DNA of 64,000 bases from Gnetum montanum (GCA_015680685.1 MNCI01038244.1:157831-221830); one strand, 5' to 3'; numbered from the stretch's first letter, positions 22,659-33,711 are shown. Notes: generated from the sequence alone by a model not told the origin. A program made the numbers and translations.

Positions 22659-23612
22659 TTGGCCTCTGTCCCTGTGCCTATGCCTTCTGGGCAAGACAAG
22701 GGTACAGAAACACAGTCACCTCCTCTCAGCGGGAAGAAACATAACTCTCCGACTGATGCTATTCTGCCTCGGGAGATTCGTCTCTTAGGGCGAATAGAAG
22801 AAGACAGAGGGGAGAAACAGCCTAGCCGAGAGCAGGACCTCCTCAACGCATTTACGCAGGTCAAGCAGGCTCTGAAACAGGAAAACACGATGCTGAGCCT
22901 CTACGACCTGCTCATGACATCTCAAAAATACCGTGAGGTCATGGTCCATATGCTGACATCCATACCTGTGGATGAAAGCTTACCAGCGGAGGAGGAAGCG
23001 ATATACGTTGTCATGTTTCCCTCTGACGTTGAGCGACCTAAACCTACCTCATTGACCTTTCATGATGAATCCATTAAAGATGATCCTGAGAAAGGTCAAG
23101 TGACAACTAAACCCATGTTTATAATCATCCAAGTTGGCCAATATCGGATCTGGAGGGTGCACATGGACGACGGCACGGCTACAAATGTCATCCCTTATCC
23201 TATCGTGGATAGGTTGGGTCTGGTCGACCAGATCAGTCCCATAATGACAACGTGCGTAAAGTCATTCAATGGAGCACGGGTTCAAGTCAAGGGGATGGTG
23301 TGCATCGAATTTGTGAGAGGGGATCAATTCCCAACAGATGCTACATTCCTCGTTGTTGAGGAGATGCCTGGTTTCAACTTAATTCCAGGAAGGTCCTGGT
23401 TAGCCCAACTGAAGGCAGTTTCGTCACCAATACACCAGAAAATACACCTACCCTACGTAGGGGGGGAGGTTGTAATACGCGGTGACGAAATCACCCCCAG
23501 GATTGTCAACAATATCGAAGAAGAACGGGGTTCGGAGATAGAAACATTCGATAATCAGACCCATCCCCGAATCCCTGAACAAACTAAAATGAATGACGAC
23601 AGTCTAGCCTAG
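22659..23612 (+). pseudogene. pro: Aspartic protease region of element E
   Basis: A 317-codon open frame, the longest in the element. MVHMLTSIPVDESLPAEEEA and LTFHDESIKDDPEKG precede the protease fold. IIQVGQYRIWRVHMDDGTAT carries the catalytic segment (MDDGTATNVIP, from 23163), where the family usually has D-[GST]-G, and LVVEEMPGFNLIPGRSWL is the C-terminal strand and helix. IHLPYVGGEVVIRGDE follows. It is fused behind gag as in other Tat elements but is now in a different frame. Elements A, B and C have collinear remnants. The frame may lack its original N-terminal junction, so expression is doubtful. Confidence 0.85.
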
Positions 23613-23952
23613 GCCGACCTACCATTTCAAGACGGTGGTATGGAGGAGGTAGGTCACAAATCTCCACGCCCTTATGCATCATTGAACGTAAAGGCCATCA
23701 AGAAACAATTGCGAATTAGCGATTGATCTGAGTGGCATTCACGCGCATCGCTATGCTTCCACTAGTTTTTGGTTTACGCTTATAGAATTCGATTGACAGT
23801 TTTCTATGTACATGTATTTACACTTACTATCTATTACGCTATTTACACTCCTCATTTTTACGCAGTTTACGCTCTTTGATTTCTATTAGTCACTTTGACA
23901 CAATTGCGTAGAAACGTACGCTGTCATCAGTTACACTTCCACACTTACGCAG
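23613..23952 (+). other. Motif-rich spacer after protease of element E
   Basis: No gene is visible. It contains a strong donor-like AG/GTAGGT at 23649, then copies of TTACGC at about 23775, 23834, 23861, 23870 and 23947 with GCGTAGAAACGTACGC near 23905. Ogre-type relatives carry an intron between protease and RT, so a splice donor here is plausible but unproven. Confidence 0.45.
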
Positions 23953-24112
23953 ATGGCTCGCAACGGCCTTAAACTAGTGGCGGCCCGCGATGGCCTAAAA
24001 CTACCAAAGGCCTGTAACGGCCTAAAACTAGTGGTGGCTCGCAATGGTCTAAAACTACCTTGTATCTTACGCAAGCGCTACCTGGCGGCCCGCGATGGCC
24101 TTAAACTAATAA
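23953..24112. repeat. Minisatellite 1 of element E, about 27-bp unit
   Basis: Units such as GGCCTAAAACTAGTGGTGGC occur five to six times. In one frame they read ARNGLKLV/AARDGLKLP, which makes a spurious 102-codon ORF. The array sits between the 3' ends of gag-protease (plus) and the antisense gene (minus). Elements A, B and C have related arrays at the same site. Confidence 0.85.
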
Positions 24113-24739
24113 TTCCATTCTACAGCAATGCAAACTATCCACAGCCTTTAACAATTTTTCTTACGCATTGCATGTATAAAGACATAAAAATAAAAAATAT
24201 AATAACAACATGTAAAGTTATACAGAGGATCTTATATTCAACCTTTCCAACATTCATATAATCATTGTTCAATTCCAATCAATAAAATCATGAGTAAATC
24301 ACAATTACGCATTCCCCCTGGTACCACTGTCACCCATATCTCTCAGGTCCAGCTCTAAGCCTAATAAATCATCCTCAAGTGGGCCATCTCTTTTAGAAGG
24401 TATTCCTTCGTGAGGAATGTCATCTTCATGAGGTCCTTGCTCTAACATTGGCTCCACAAGAGGATGGTCTTCGTCATTACGCTCGTCTTCCTATACCTAC
24501 TCACCACCTTGTTCGCCTTCTTCGTCCCCTCCTGGTACCTATATACAGTAAATACATCAGTAAAAGTCACCATAGGATAAACCTGAAAATTTGAATTCAA
24601 TAACACCCAAACTTACTCGTGATGGTCCTGCTTCCGCAGCAAAGGGGAGCTGATCTAAACCGAGCCATAGGCACTGCATGATTTCATCCTCAATTAATTC
24701 AAACCACACACCATCCCCCAGATTAGTTCCAACTTTCAC

Positions 24740-24904
24740 NNNNNNNNNNNNNNNNNNNNNNNNNNNNNNNNNNNNNNNNNNNNNNNNNNNNNNNNNNNNN
24801 NNNNNNNNNNNNNNNNNNNNNNNNNNNNNNNNNNNNNNNNNNNNNNNNNNNNNNNNNNNNNNNNNNNNNNNNNNNNNNNNNNNNNNNNNNNNNNNNNNNN
24901 NNNN
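24740..24904. other. Assembly gap (165 N)
   Basis: A run of Ns inside exon 7 of the element E antisense gene. The frames on both sides (KSQDWKD before, VKVGTNLGDGVWFELIEDE after, on the minus strand) match one continuous exon in element B (39170-39943). Confidence 0.99.
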
Positions 24905-27394
24905 AAATCCTTCCAGTCTTGGCTTTTCTAGGCCAACAGCTCTATTTGCATCCTCTGCTCCACCAGCTCCCGACTGGTTTGCACGCTATTCCTAACTGCG
25001 GTCCAATAGCGAGTGTAGTCAATAACAGCCATGCGCTAGTCTCCATCGCCCATTTCCTGTGCCTGTAGGAATTCACACCGCAATCTTAGGTCTCCGACCT
25101 CTTTGGTCAGAGACACCCTTTCCTTCTCTGACCTCTGCAGTCTCTTCCAGAGGTCTTCATTGACACTCCGACTCTCCCACAAGGAACGTGTCGAGCGTAA
25201 CGCACATTTACGTATTTCCTCATAAATGTTGCATGACATGACTGCCGCATCTGATGAAGGCTCCACTGTGTCCAAGTCAATGGGCTCCGTAGGGTCCCAT
25301 CGAAGGCAAGCTCCTGATAGCAAACAGTATCCAGCGTAAGTAAAACATTACAACTTTGTAGTAAAATAAGCCTATTATAGCTATAACATACTAGCTCCAA
25401 GATTGACATGCTCGAGACACTTGATCATATCGATGATGCCACCTTCCATGAAGGCAACCTTGTCAGGAAATTCTCCCCACGCTCTGCTTACAACGGCAGA
25501 CGTGGATGCATCTTGTTCATCTATAGCGTAGTTAAGTTAAAACTTCTAATTATTAACAAAACTCATTAAAATTTTTAATACGCTTATTACCTCTACTGGT
25601 TACAGTGGGAGGTGTGTCAACATTTTCCTCCTCCTCTCTCTCCTCACGCACAAGGGTCTGTGTGTCACTTATTCTAACAGCCGGGGCCTCCTCTTCCAAA
25701 ACTGGGGCCCCCTCCCCACTCCGTAATACCACTACCCCTGTTTCATGGGTCAATCACTTCATAGGTCTCGCTGTTCATGTCACATAACACATCTAAACGA
25801 TTCAGGATACTTTCAATAAAGTTGCATCATACAATAATTGCAATAAATCTCATTATGTCTTTACGCTTACCAGGCGGAGGTTTACTCCACTGAACTCTGA
25901 CTTGCATAGTCCTGTCTATGCCACCCGCTGGTTCCACAGGGGCCTCGGTTAGGCAAGGCCTTTTTCTCTGAACCGAGACATCCACTATCTCAGCCGCTAG
26001 GCACTTTCCTCGCGACGCATCACCGGTGTAAGTGGGAATCACTCCACCTACATTGTCAGCGCCCTGCACTCGAGGAGCCGCCAAATCCCTTGTCGTTATA
26101 GACTGAGACTCCCCAATTCCCTATGGAGGATCCTACCCTTGGGTAGTGCCAAAAATATGGGAAATCCAAGGTTTGGATAGCTGGTCTCAGTCTTGCTACA
26201 CCTAGACCCCATTCTTTTGGACAACGAAAAATTCGGCAAAATGTCGGAGGCAAGCTATGAAGAAGGCGAAGTGCACATTGAAACGAGACTCAAGCTTCTG
26301 GCGGAGCCTGACCATTTCAGTGCATAACCCCTCAGTGAAATAGCTTGCCCAGTGTAACTGGGTCCCTTCCTCCATAACCTCCTACATGATATGGACCTGT
26401 TCTATGGTAAAGAACCTCCCCTGCGAGAGTGTTTTGGGAAAAGCCTGGGCGCAGAAGAGGGGATAAACAGTCTTAGCGATTTCTAATTCAATCCTTTCAC
26501 AGGGGATCCCCTTGGCCTCCTTCTTGGTCCCTAGCCACTCCTCCAGCTCTTCCTAACATTTGAGGCTCCTCCTCACTCTCTCCTCTATGGGAAGACCATC
26601 AGAAGGGATGCCGAAGAGGTTAGCAAACAGCTGAGTGTCAATATCAAAATTCACACGCACATGATGCACGCACGTGCAAAAATGCTTAGCCCTATCCTGA
26701 AGGAGTTGACCAGGGTTAACATTTCGCTGGTCAGGACATTAGGAGTTACGGCTAGAAATAAATGCATTAGCCTCGCTTCCGGCACCTTGGTGACCAATGC
26801 AACTGGGGCCACCACGTGGCCGAGCCAGCATTGTGCCTCCTTAATGTCGCCATAGCTGAAAAGGAGGGTATTCGCCTCGCGGCCGGAAATTGTAGTGGTA
26901 ATCTCCCTAGATTCCCTGACTAAACACCGCAAGACACATGTCTAAGTAGCGAAAACACTATTACATTACATTTCAAAAACAGACCTAAAATAATATCATA
27001 TCATGCAAATAATAGTAGCAACAAAACCTTACCAGGGCCAAATGACAAATGAAATGGAGGAAGTTTCCTCTGCACGTCTGCGACGGTAAGGGGCAGGTCC
27101 AAAGTCCATTCTTCATGTAACAACCCGAGGTTCTAACAATTCTAGAAAGAATCAGCATAACGGGTAGGATACTCATGGATCTCAAAGGACATCTGCCCCA
27201 TTACACCGGCGCGTACATTACTGGTGGAGGTAAACTCCTTTATCGCTGTCTCGGTCCAGGTTAATGTATCACCATTGCCCACTAATATTTTGTCGTTAAT
27301 AAAAAACCTGTATCATATGATGCATTATTATCGTACACTTCGCAAATCCAGGCATTAGAAACATATTGACAATACCGCCAGTAAAACAACTTAC

Positions 27395-27831
27395 CCGCCC
27401 GAGTAATACACTGTGCCTGGCGGGTTCTGAAAGTAAGTCGAGACATGACGGGCCATGAAAAAAGTGTTGTATGCATGGTAACAACTAAACCTAGCCATTT
27501 CCCAGATCCAACTCAAGTGCCTCATCCCTCTGGCTCTAAGTTCGCGATCCTGGGGATGACCAGTGTCGATAGCCCCATCTGTCAAGAAAGCCAGGATTCC
27601 CTGCGTAGAACCCACTAACAAGTGTTCCAAAATGGCACCAGCAATATCTCCTGATAGGTGTGACCATACAATAATGCTGTAATTACGTAGTAAAAACTGC
27701 AGAAACTCCAGCGCACCCTTTCGGAACCATATGGCCCTCCCATGCAACCGAGTCTGAGGGGTAGGAACATTAGGTACGATCGAGTTTATATAGCATAAAA
27801 CCCCGACTATATCTAAGAAGATTAAGACGGG
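27395..27831 (-). pseudogene. FCP1/NIF-like HAD phosphatase exon (element E exon 2)
   Basis: This is the best preserved copy, open throughout. It reads KPVLIFLDIVGVLCYI, then IWFRKGALEFLQFLLRNYSI, IVWSHLSGDIAGAILEHLL and SWIWEMARFSCYHAYNTFF. FCP1-type plant phosphatases show VLDLNG-like motif I, then RPG..EFL..L...V.VWS (motif II). Here the first aspartate survives (FLDIVG) but the second acidic or asparagine position is valine, so catalysis is doubtful and a binding role is more likely. The donor is GTAAGT. The domain call comes from pattern recognition and is inference. Confidence 0.55.
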
Positions 27832-28393
27832 CTTTAACATGATATTGTACAAAGAAAATAATAAACACATTAACGTCTAGATTCAGATTTGCATGCTTAA
27901 ATTATAGAAACTTTACAAATTATGCGCTAGCTATATAGCCAAAATCGCCTAAACCCTTGTGAAAGTACAATGTTTGTCCCTGACAGCGGCGATTGACGCA
28001 ATCCTATTGTATAAACCCTCATTTTAATGTGAGGTTCATGGCCCAAAACTCTAATTTACGTAGAATGACGCAAAAAGAATAAACATCGCAAACAAGAAGC
28101 ATATCGAAGAAAGCAACACAAACAAGCCAGGGATGGCCTACCGATTCAGGGGAGCGACATCCCTCACTTCAACCAAAGCCTGCGAAGCACGCTATAGGCT
28201 CCCTTGCACCTCATCTATCTTGGCCAATTTCACATTCTTCCTTCTTACTTTCGATGCCATTGTTGTAGTCTTCACACCTTCATGCCTTGGCAAATAACAC
28301 ACTGCAATCTTTTGCTCTTTCTTCTTCTCTCTGCGACCGCTGAGAATTCAAGCTTGCGATAGCCAACAACCTGTTTTCAAAAAGAACTACCTA

Positions 28394-28403
28394 CTTATAT
28401 GTG
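28394..28403 (-). promoter_or_regulatory. TATA box of element E antisense gene
   Basis: On the minus strand ATATAAGTAG lies 141 bp before the ATG at 28260, matching TTATAAGTAG at the same distance in element B (16351). Upstream copies of the TTACGC motif occur at about 28650. It gives the antisense gene a promoter separate from the LTR. Confidence 0.6.
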
Positions 28404-28755
28404 AAATTAACCGACTTGATGCCTGATTAAAATGGGACTTTCCTAAATTCCGGTATCAGTATAAGATGGAACCCGAAGATCAAGGCATTAATGCAGCGGA
28501 TATCACATACGCCACTTTCTGAAATGACATTAAACTACCACACCCTATCACCTCGTAATCGGGTAGCATTAATGATAGGCTATTCGCAATATTCAAAATT
28601 CAGTTAGCTTTTCACGCTTGACAACACTATATCATGCTTTCTCCTAATCACTTACGCATTTGGCGATTTTGTAGGACGGTTGGCAAATGGACGCAACTTT
28701 TTCAGCACCTCTGACTTTAACAGGTCCATACGGGAGAGTAGTTAGGCAATTCGAN

Positions 28756-28820
28756 AGGTGCTGAAAAAGTTGCGTCCATTTGCCAACCGTCCTACAAAAT
28801 CGCCAAATGCGTAAGTGATT
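28756..28820. other. Probable assembly artefact: 65-bp inverted block between two single Ns
   Basis: Bases 28756-28820 are the exact reverse complement of 28646-28710, with single Ns at 28755 and 28821. The equivalent interval in element C (48000-51457) is several kilobases longer and encodes a linker before RT, so real sequence is missing here. Confidence 0.85.
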
Positions 28821-28821
28821 N

Positions 28822-31800
28822 TGTCACAGTATTTGCATGGTCATATGAAGACATGCCGAGACTAGATCCCAGGTTAATTCAACATAACATAATCTTAGAC
28901 CCGCATATCAAAGCAATTAAGCAAAAAATACGATAAATCAAACCAGAAATCACGCTAGTAGTGCGTGATGAGATCACCAAACTGTATCACGCTGGTTTCA
29001 TCCGCGCGGTCGATTACTCGGATTAGGTATCTAACATTGTAGTTTTCCCAAAGAAGACCGGAAGTATACACATCTGTATAGACTTCCGAGATTTAAACAA
29101 AGCCATAATCAAGTACAACTTTCCACTACCGAGTATCAACCAGCTAGTCGATACAACAGCTGAGCATGCACTTCTATCCTTCATGGATGGCTTTTCAAGT
29201 TATAATCAGATTCGCATCAACCCTGAACATCAATTGACCACAACATTCATGACGCCCTAGGGGACCTTTTGCTATACCATGATGCCTTTTGGTTTGAAAA
29301 ATGCCAGAGCGACGTATCAACGAGCTATGACATACATCTTTAGTGATTACCTCCTAGGAAGACTGAATGATTATGTTGATGATATAGCTGTTAAGTCTAT
29401 GAAATCAGAAGATCATTCAGAGGACTTGGAGTTAGTCCTTAAAAGATGCTTCAAATACGACCTCCGGCTCAACCCAAAGAAGTGCGTATTCAGAGTCAAA
29501 ACTAGGACGCATGTTGGGGTTTGTGGTGTCAGAAACCGGCATACGAGTAGACCCTGATAAGGTCAAAGCCATTGTCGAGTTAACGCCTCCCACAGATCTC
29601 AAGCAATTACGCGGGTTACAAGGATGATTACAGTTTATCAGGCGGTTCATCTCGAGATTAACAGATAAACTACACCCTATGCAACATCTCCTTAAGAAAG
29701 GTGTTAATTTCGAGTGGACAGACGATTGCCAGCGTGCGTTTGACAGCCTAAAACAGGAACTTTAACGCTTGCCAACGGTATTCCCGCCACAAAGGGATCA
29801 GTCGTTCTACATTTACGTTATGACCTCGGACGTAGCCTTAGCCACGTTACTTTGTCAAAAGAGAAATGATGGGTCAGAAGTACCCATATACTACTTGAGT
29901 CATGCCCTATGCGTACAAGACAAGGTACAACGAAGTAGAGCGTAATTGCCTAGCGTTAGTATTTACGCTAAAGAAATGTAGGCACTATCTCTTCCGTAGT
30001 CAGGTCAACATCATCTGTAAAAATAACATCCTTAGGGCCATTACGCATAACCTATACGAAAGCAGTAAAATAGCTCGTTGGAAAGCTATTATGGCAGAAT
30101 TCGATCTGCATTACATTGGTCAATCTTCTATGAAAGGCCAAGCGATAGCTGACCAATTAATAACATCACCTATTGACAGTTAGGCAACCATAGAGCCTGA
30201 ATTTCCAGATGAACATGTACATAGTTTAAGCCCTATTTTAATAGGCCCCGAAGCAACGTTATATTTTGACGGAGCTTCAACCACTAGAGGCGGCAGTGCC
30301 ACCACTGTCATTACACTATCACGTGAGGATGTGCATCTTCATGCTTACTTCTTGATGTTTCCCTGTACAAACAATGTGGCAGAGTATGAGGGACTCCTCA
30401 GGGGATTATTAACTGCCAGAGAACTTGATGTTCAACACTTGGCAATTAGGGGTGACTCGATGCTTGTTATAAATCAAATCACAGGAGTCTATGCCTGCAA
30501 GGCTGCACATTTACAGGCCTACTGCGATATGGCTAAAGATCTTCTAAAGTGGTTCACAACCATCGATGCCCAACACGTGCCCCGAAACGATAACACACTG
30601 GCCGATACACTGGCTACGTTAGCCTTAAACGTGCCATCGCACCTATTTGACACCTGTCCCACATTAATAACAGATTGCACAGGTCCTATCATTCAGGTAG
30701 CGCAAATATCTTCACTGCTCGAGGATATAACGCCAGAGTGGTACGACCACATTAAAGCTTACCTCTTGCATGGCGAACCACCGCATGAGTTAACACATGC
30801 ACAGAAAGATGCTATTCACAAGCGAGCTAGGCAGTACGTCATCATAGGAGACAGTACCCTCTGTAGACGCTCTTTTGATGGATTACTACTTGCGTTAACA
30901 AAGATCAGGTGTAGTGTATAGTCGGTGAAGTCCACAAGGGATTATACAGAGGACACGTAGTGCCACGAGCTATGGCTTCTAAAATCCATCGCTTAGGGTA
31001 TTACTGGCTGTACATGGAGAAAGATTGTCTTACAAAGGTCAAAACATGCGACACGTGTCAACGTTACGTGAATCTCATACATGTGTCGCCTACAGAACTA
31101 CATACGACCCAGATCACATGGCCCTTCCAACGATGGGGACTAGACATCATAGGACCCATCACGTCAAAGTCTTCCGCAGAGCATAGCTTCATCATCACAG
31201 CTACTGAGTACTTCACGAAGTGGGTGGAAGCCATTCCTTTATTGAAGATTACATCTCAACAGGTCTGTCATTTTATCTTGGACAATATTGTAACCAGATT
31301 CGGCCTCCCAATGACTATCGTGACCGACAATGGGCCACAGTTTAGTAGTCTGGAAACCAAATCTTTTTGTGACAATCTTGGCATTAAACAATCTTTTTCC
31401 TCGCCTTACTACCCGCAAGCGAATGGTCAAGCTGAAGCAACAAATAAAGTCATCATCAATTTACTCAAGAAAATGCTCGACAGCAACAAGAGACGATGGC
31501 ATGAAAAGATCCTCTATGTGCTATGGACGTATCGCACCACATGCAGAACAGCTACAGACAGTACGCCCTATAGCCTAGTCTATGGATCTGAGGCGGTGCT
31601 ACCCCTCGAACTACAAGTTCCTTCTCTGCGAATGGTCCTCTCCATGATTATAAATGAGGCTCAACACACCGAGTCTCGAATCATGGATTTGGATCTAGTA
31701 GAAGAGAAGAAAATATAGACGCTTGATACCATTGAAAAGTATCAAGATAAGCAGAGGCAAAAGCACCATCACAATCTTCAACAACGTCCTATCAAGAAGG

Positions 31801-31976
31801 GAGATTTGGTTCTCAAGGCTGTTCACGAACCAGTAGGCAAATTCTCTACAAACTGGGAAGGCCCTTTCTTGGTAGCTGATGTATATGGAAATGGCACGTT
31901 CAAACTAGCAGATATCAATGACGAAGAGTTACCAAATCCTGTAAATCATATATATCTGAAGCGGTACTACATCTAA
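28822..31976 (+). pseudogene. pol: pol of element E: RT, RNase H, archaeal-type RNase H, integrase
   Basis: RT starts at VTVFAWSYEDMPRLDP and runs through AGFIRAVDYSD, stop, VSNIV, DFRDLNKA, FPLPSINQLVD, FMDGFSSYNQI, MMPFGLKNARATYQRAMTYI and the catalytic YVDD (29372-29383). A frameshift follows near 29510. The first RNase H spans about 29700-30180 with a frameshift near 29905. The archaeal-type RNase H (30255-30640: LYFDGAST, TNNVAEYEGL, GDSMLVINQITG, HVPRNDNTLADTLA) is the Tat hallmark. Integrase has HKGLYRGH and CDTC zinc ligands, then D (31139 region), D (31326) and E (31434), spaced DD35E, and NWEGPFLV near the end. Stops include CAG-to-TAG and TGG-to-TAG types. It ends YYI, stop at 31974. 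Confidence 0.92.
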
Positions 31977-32003
31977 GTCCATATCCAGTGTTAATATTAG
32001 GGA

Positions 32004-32500
32004 TGGCACCATTCGTCCGCTACAACGCTAAACTGGCAACAATCGTCCGCTATGACGTAAAAATGGCATTTCCTTCACACGTCCGCCATGATGCTAAACT
32101 GGCAATGATCGTCTGCCATGACACAAAACTACCAAGTTGCAACCGTCTGCCACGACGTAAAACTAGCAGCATTGTACAGGTCCACCAAGACGAAAAACTG
32201 GCAGTTTCTGCACACGTCCGCCATGACACTAAACTGGCACCGATTGTCTGCCAGGACATAAAACTAACACAGGTAAGTAGCCTTCTGCTAAGACGTGAAA
32301 CTAGCATAGATTTGTCCATGGGTCAAGACATGAAACTAGCATCCACAGTACAGTCTGCTGAGACCATAAATCAGCTCTACCACCATCCGCTATGACGTAA
32401 AACTAGCATTTCTCAGTCTGCCCAGACTTTAACTGGGACCATGGTCTGCTGAGACTTAAAACCAGCAACGACAATCTACCAGGACTTAAAGCTGGGATTT
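32004..32500 (+). repeat. Minisatellite 2 of element E
   Basis: About fifteen degenerate units of the type CGTCCGCCATGACGCTAAAC, spaced 25-35 bp, start right after the pol stop. The units resemble minisatellite 1 (GGCCCGCGATGGCCTTAAAC), so the two arrays are probably related. Both lie just beyond the 3' end of a coding block. The overlapping reading frames are by-products. Confidence 0.8.
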
Positions 32501-33697
32501 ACAGGCTGCCATCATGCAAATCAAGCGAGCGTAATCATCTCTGTGCAGCCGCAAAACAAATGGGGTGGGGTACTGGGTCAGTCCCAGCGTCGCTACCTCA
32601 CTGGCATCCTGCTGATTCCTCGAACATGCTGAAAGGCATACTACTGACCCCTCGGAGATGCCGTCACTACCCCCACTGCAGCAGTGGCACCTCTGAGAGT
32701 TTAGTTTCTCCGATCGGAGCCCCAAAGCAGTTTTCATCAAAAATGACCTTGGGGATCTCCGCTCATCATCGCTATCAAACTCTGGCTTCACAGATTCACC
32801 TAGCCGGTTCTCTGCATAACCAGTTAGGTGCGATGAGTCTGGTAATCTTTGGCAGCGATATGCTGGGCCAAGCACCAATGGTGAAGACCTTGGCCTCGTG
32901 CTATAGTTCTTCCTCCACGGCCCGCTCACTCTGTCTCGCCCCAAACGGTACTTGTTTCAACAACCTCTTCGGTGATTCAACTAAGCAATGGTGCCCTCCA
33001 TTTTCTTCTTTGGTTGTAAGTTACTTGCTACGAGGATGTCGTTCAAAGGTGCGTTCATTTGAGCGGTGAGGTACAGACAGCGCTTTGAGATGGCCGCTTA
33101 GGTTAGCCTGTCCACTCAGGAGTGCACCCCTGTTTTTCCTACAATCCTACCCCTAGTTCTTACTTCCCTACATCTCCACCATTTTCTCCCCTTATGCAAA
33201 ACGTACATACGCAGCACACGCTTTCCGCATTTGCATTACAATCAAGTCCATAAACCAGCGTAACGCAACTCGCCTAGTGGACACACAAAAAATAAAATGG
33301 AAGTGGGTCAGCACAATGGATGAAACACAACACATCCAGGCCATGAAAATGCAACACAATTCGTCTAAGCAACCCCTCTTCATCTGCAAAATAATGGCAC
33401 AACTCCATGCAAACATAGTCATAGGAAAAGGCCTAAGTGCTTATGCGTGAAAAAGAACTATATTCACTCATTTGGGTCTTCCCCGAACCTCATTTGCGTC
33501 TTCCCCGAACCTTTTTCCTCTTACCACTGTAAAAATTCCTTTCCATACCCTTCTATCCTCTATTTCCCTCATTTCTGCACTTCTCTATTGACAGGGCGAC
33601 ACTTGAGTAACCATTGATGAATGTTGTTGGTACTTTTACTTATCTGGTGTTTCTTATTCTTTGTCAACGTCTTTCGGGCAAGCCCTCTAACCGTCAA
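32501..33697 (+). other. 3' UTR of element E
   Basis: No recognisable gene. A 169-codon frame (32560-33069) and one on the other strand overlap here, but neither resembles a known domain and both lie in relatively GC-rich UTR. The palindrome CCACTGCAGCAGTGG lies near 32680. A short stem TCTTTGT (33658) with ACAAAGA (33697) brackets the end of the UTR and overlaps the PPT; the same pair occurs in element F (493 and 532). Confidence 0.55.
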
Positions 33698-33711
33698 CAA
33701 AGAGGGGCCAT
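33698..33711 (+). other. Polypurine tract of element E
   Basis: ACAAAGAGGGGCCAT directly precedes the 3' LTR. It is identical but for the last base to the tract of element F at 532-546. Confidence 0.85.

Larger units (their letters stand above)
24305..28260 (-). pseudogene. Antisense accessory gene of element E, eight exons, FCP1-like domain
   Basis: Exons with GT..AG borders: 28260-28142 (ATG, MASKVRRKNVKLAKI), 27831-27395, 27307-27033, 26941-25871, 25770-25591, 25520-25392, 25313-24617 (contains the gap 24740-24904) and 24538-24305 (TAA). Exon 2 is FCP1/NIF-like. Exon 4 holds an unrecognised domain (FANLFGIPSDGLPIEER, then LHWASYFTEGLCTEMVRL and HFAEFFVVQKNG). Exon 5 is acidic, exon 7 is charged and coiled-coil-like (RSLWESRSVNEDLWKRLQR, SLTKEVGDLRLR) and exon 8 is acidic (PHEDDIPHEG, GPLEDDLLGLELD). 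There is a stop in exon 1 and several in exon 4, plus one frameshift. Elements A and B share the exon order. No transposition protein is recognised; function is unknown. Confidence 0.7.

Noticed and set aside
23953-24261. A 102-residue repeat protein (ARNGLKLV repeats)
   Set aside because: The frame is produced by a minisatellite whose unit happens to be close to a multiple of three. Collinear arrays in other elements keep no such frame.
32560-33069. A 169-residue protein after integrase
   Set aside because: No recognisable domain, no counterpart in the other copies, and an equally long frame lies on the other strand. GC-rich UTR explains both.
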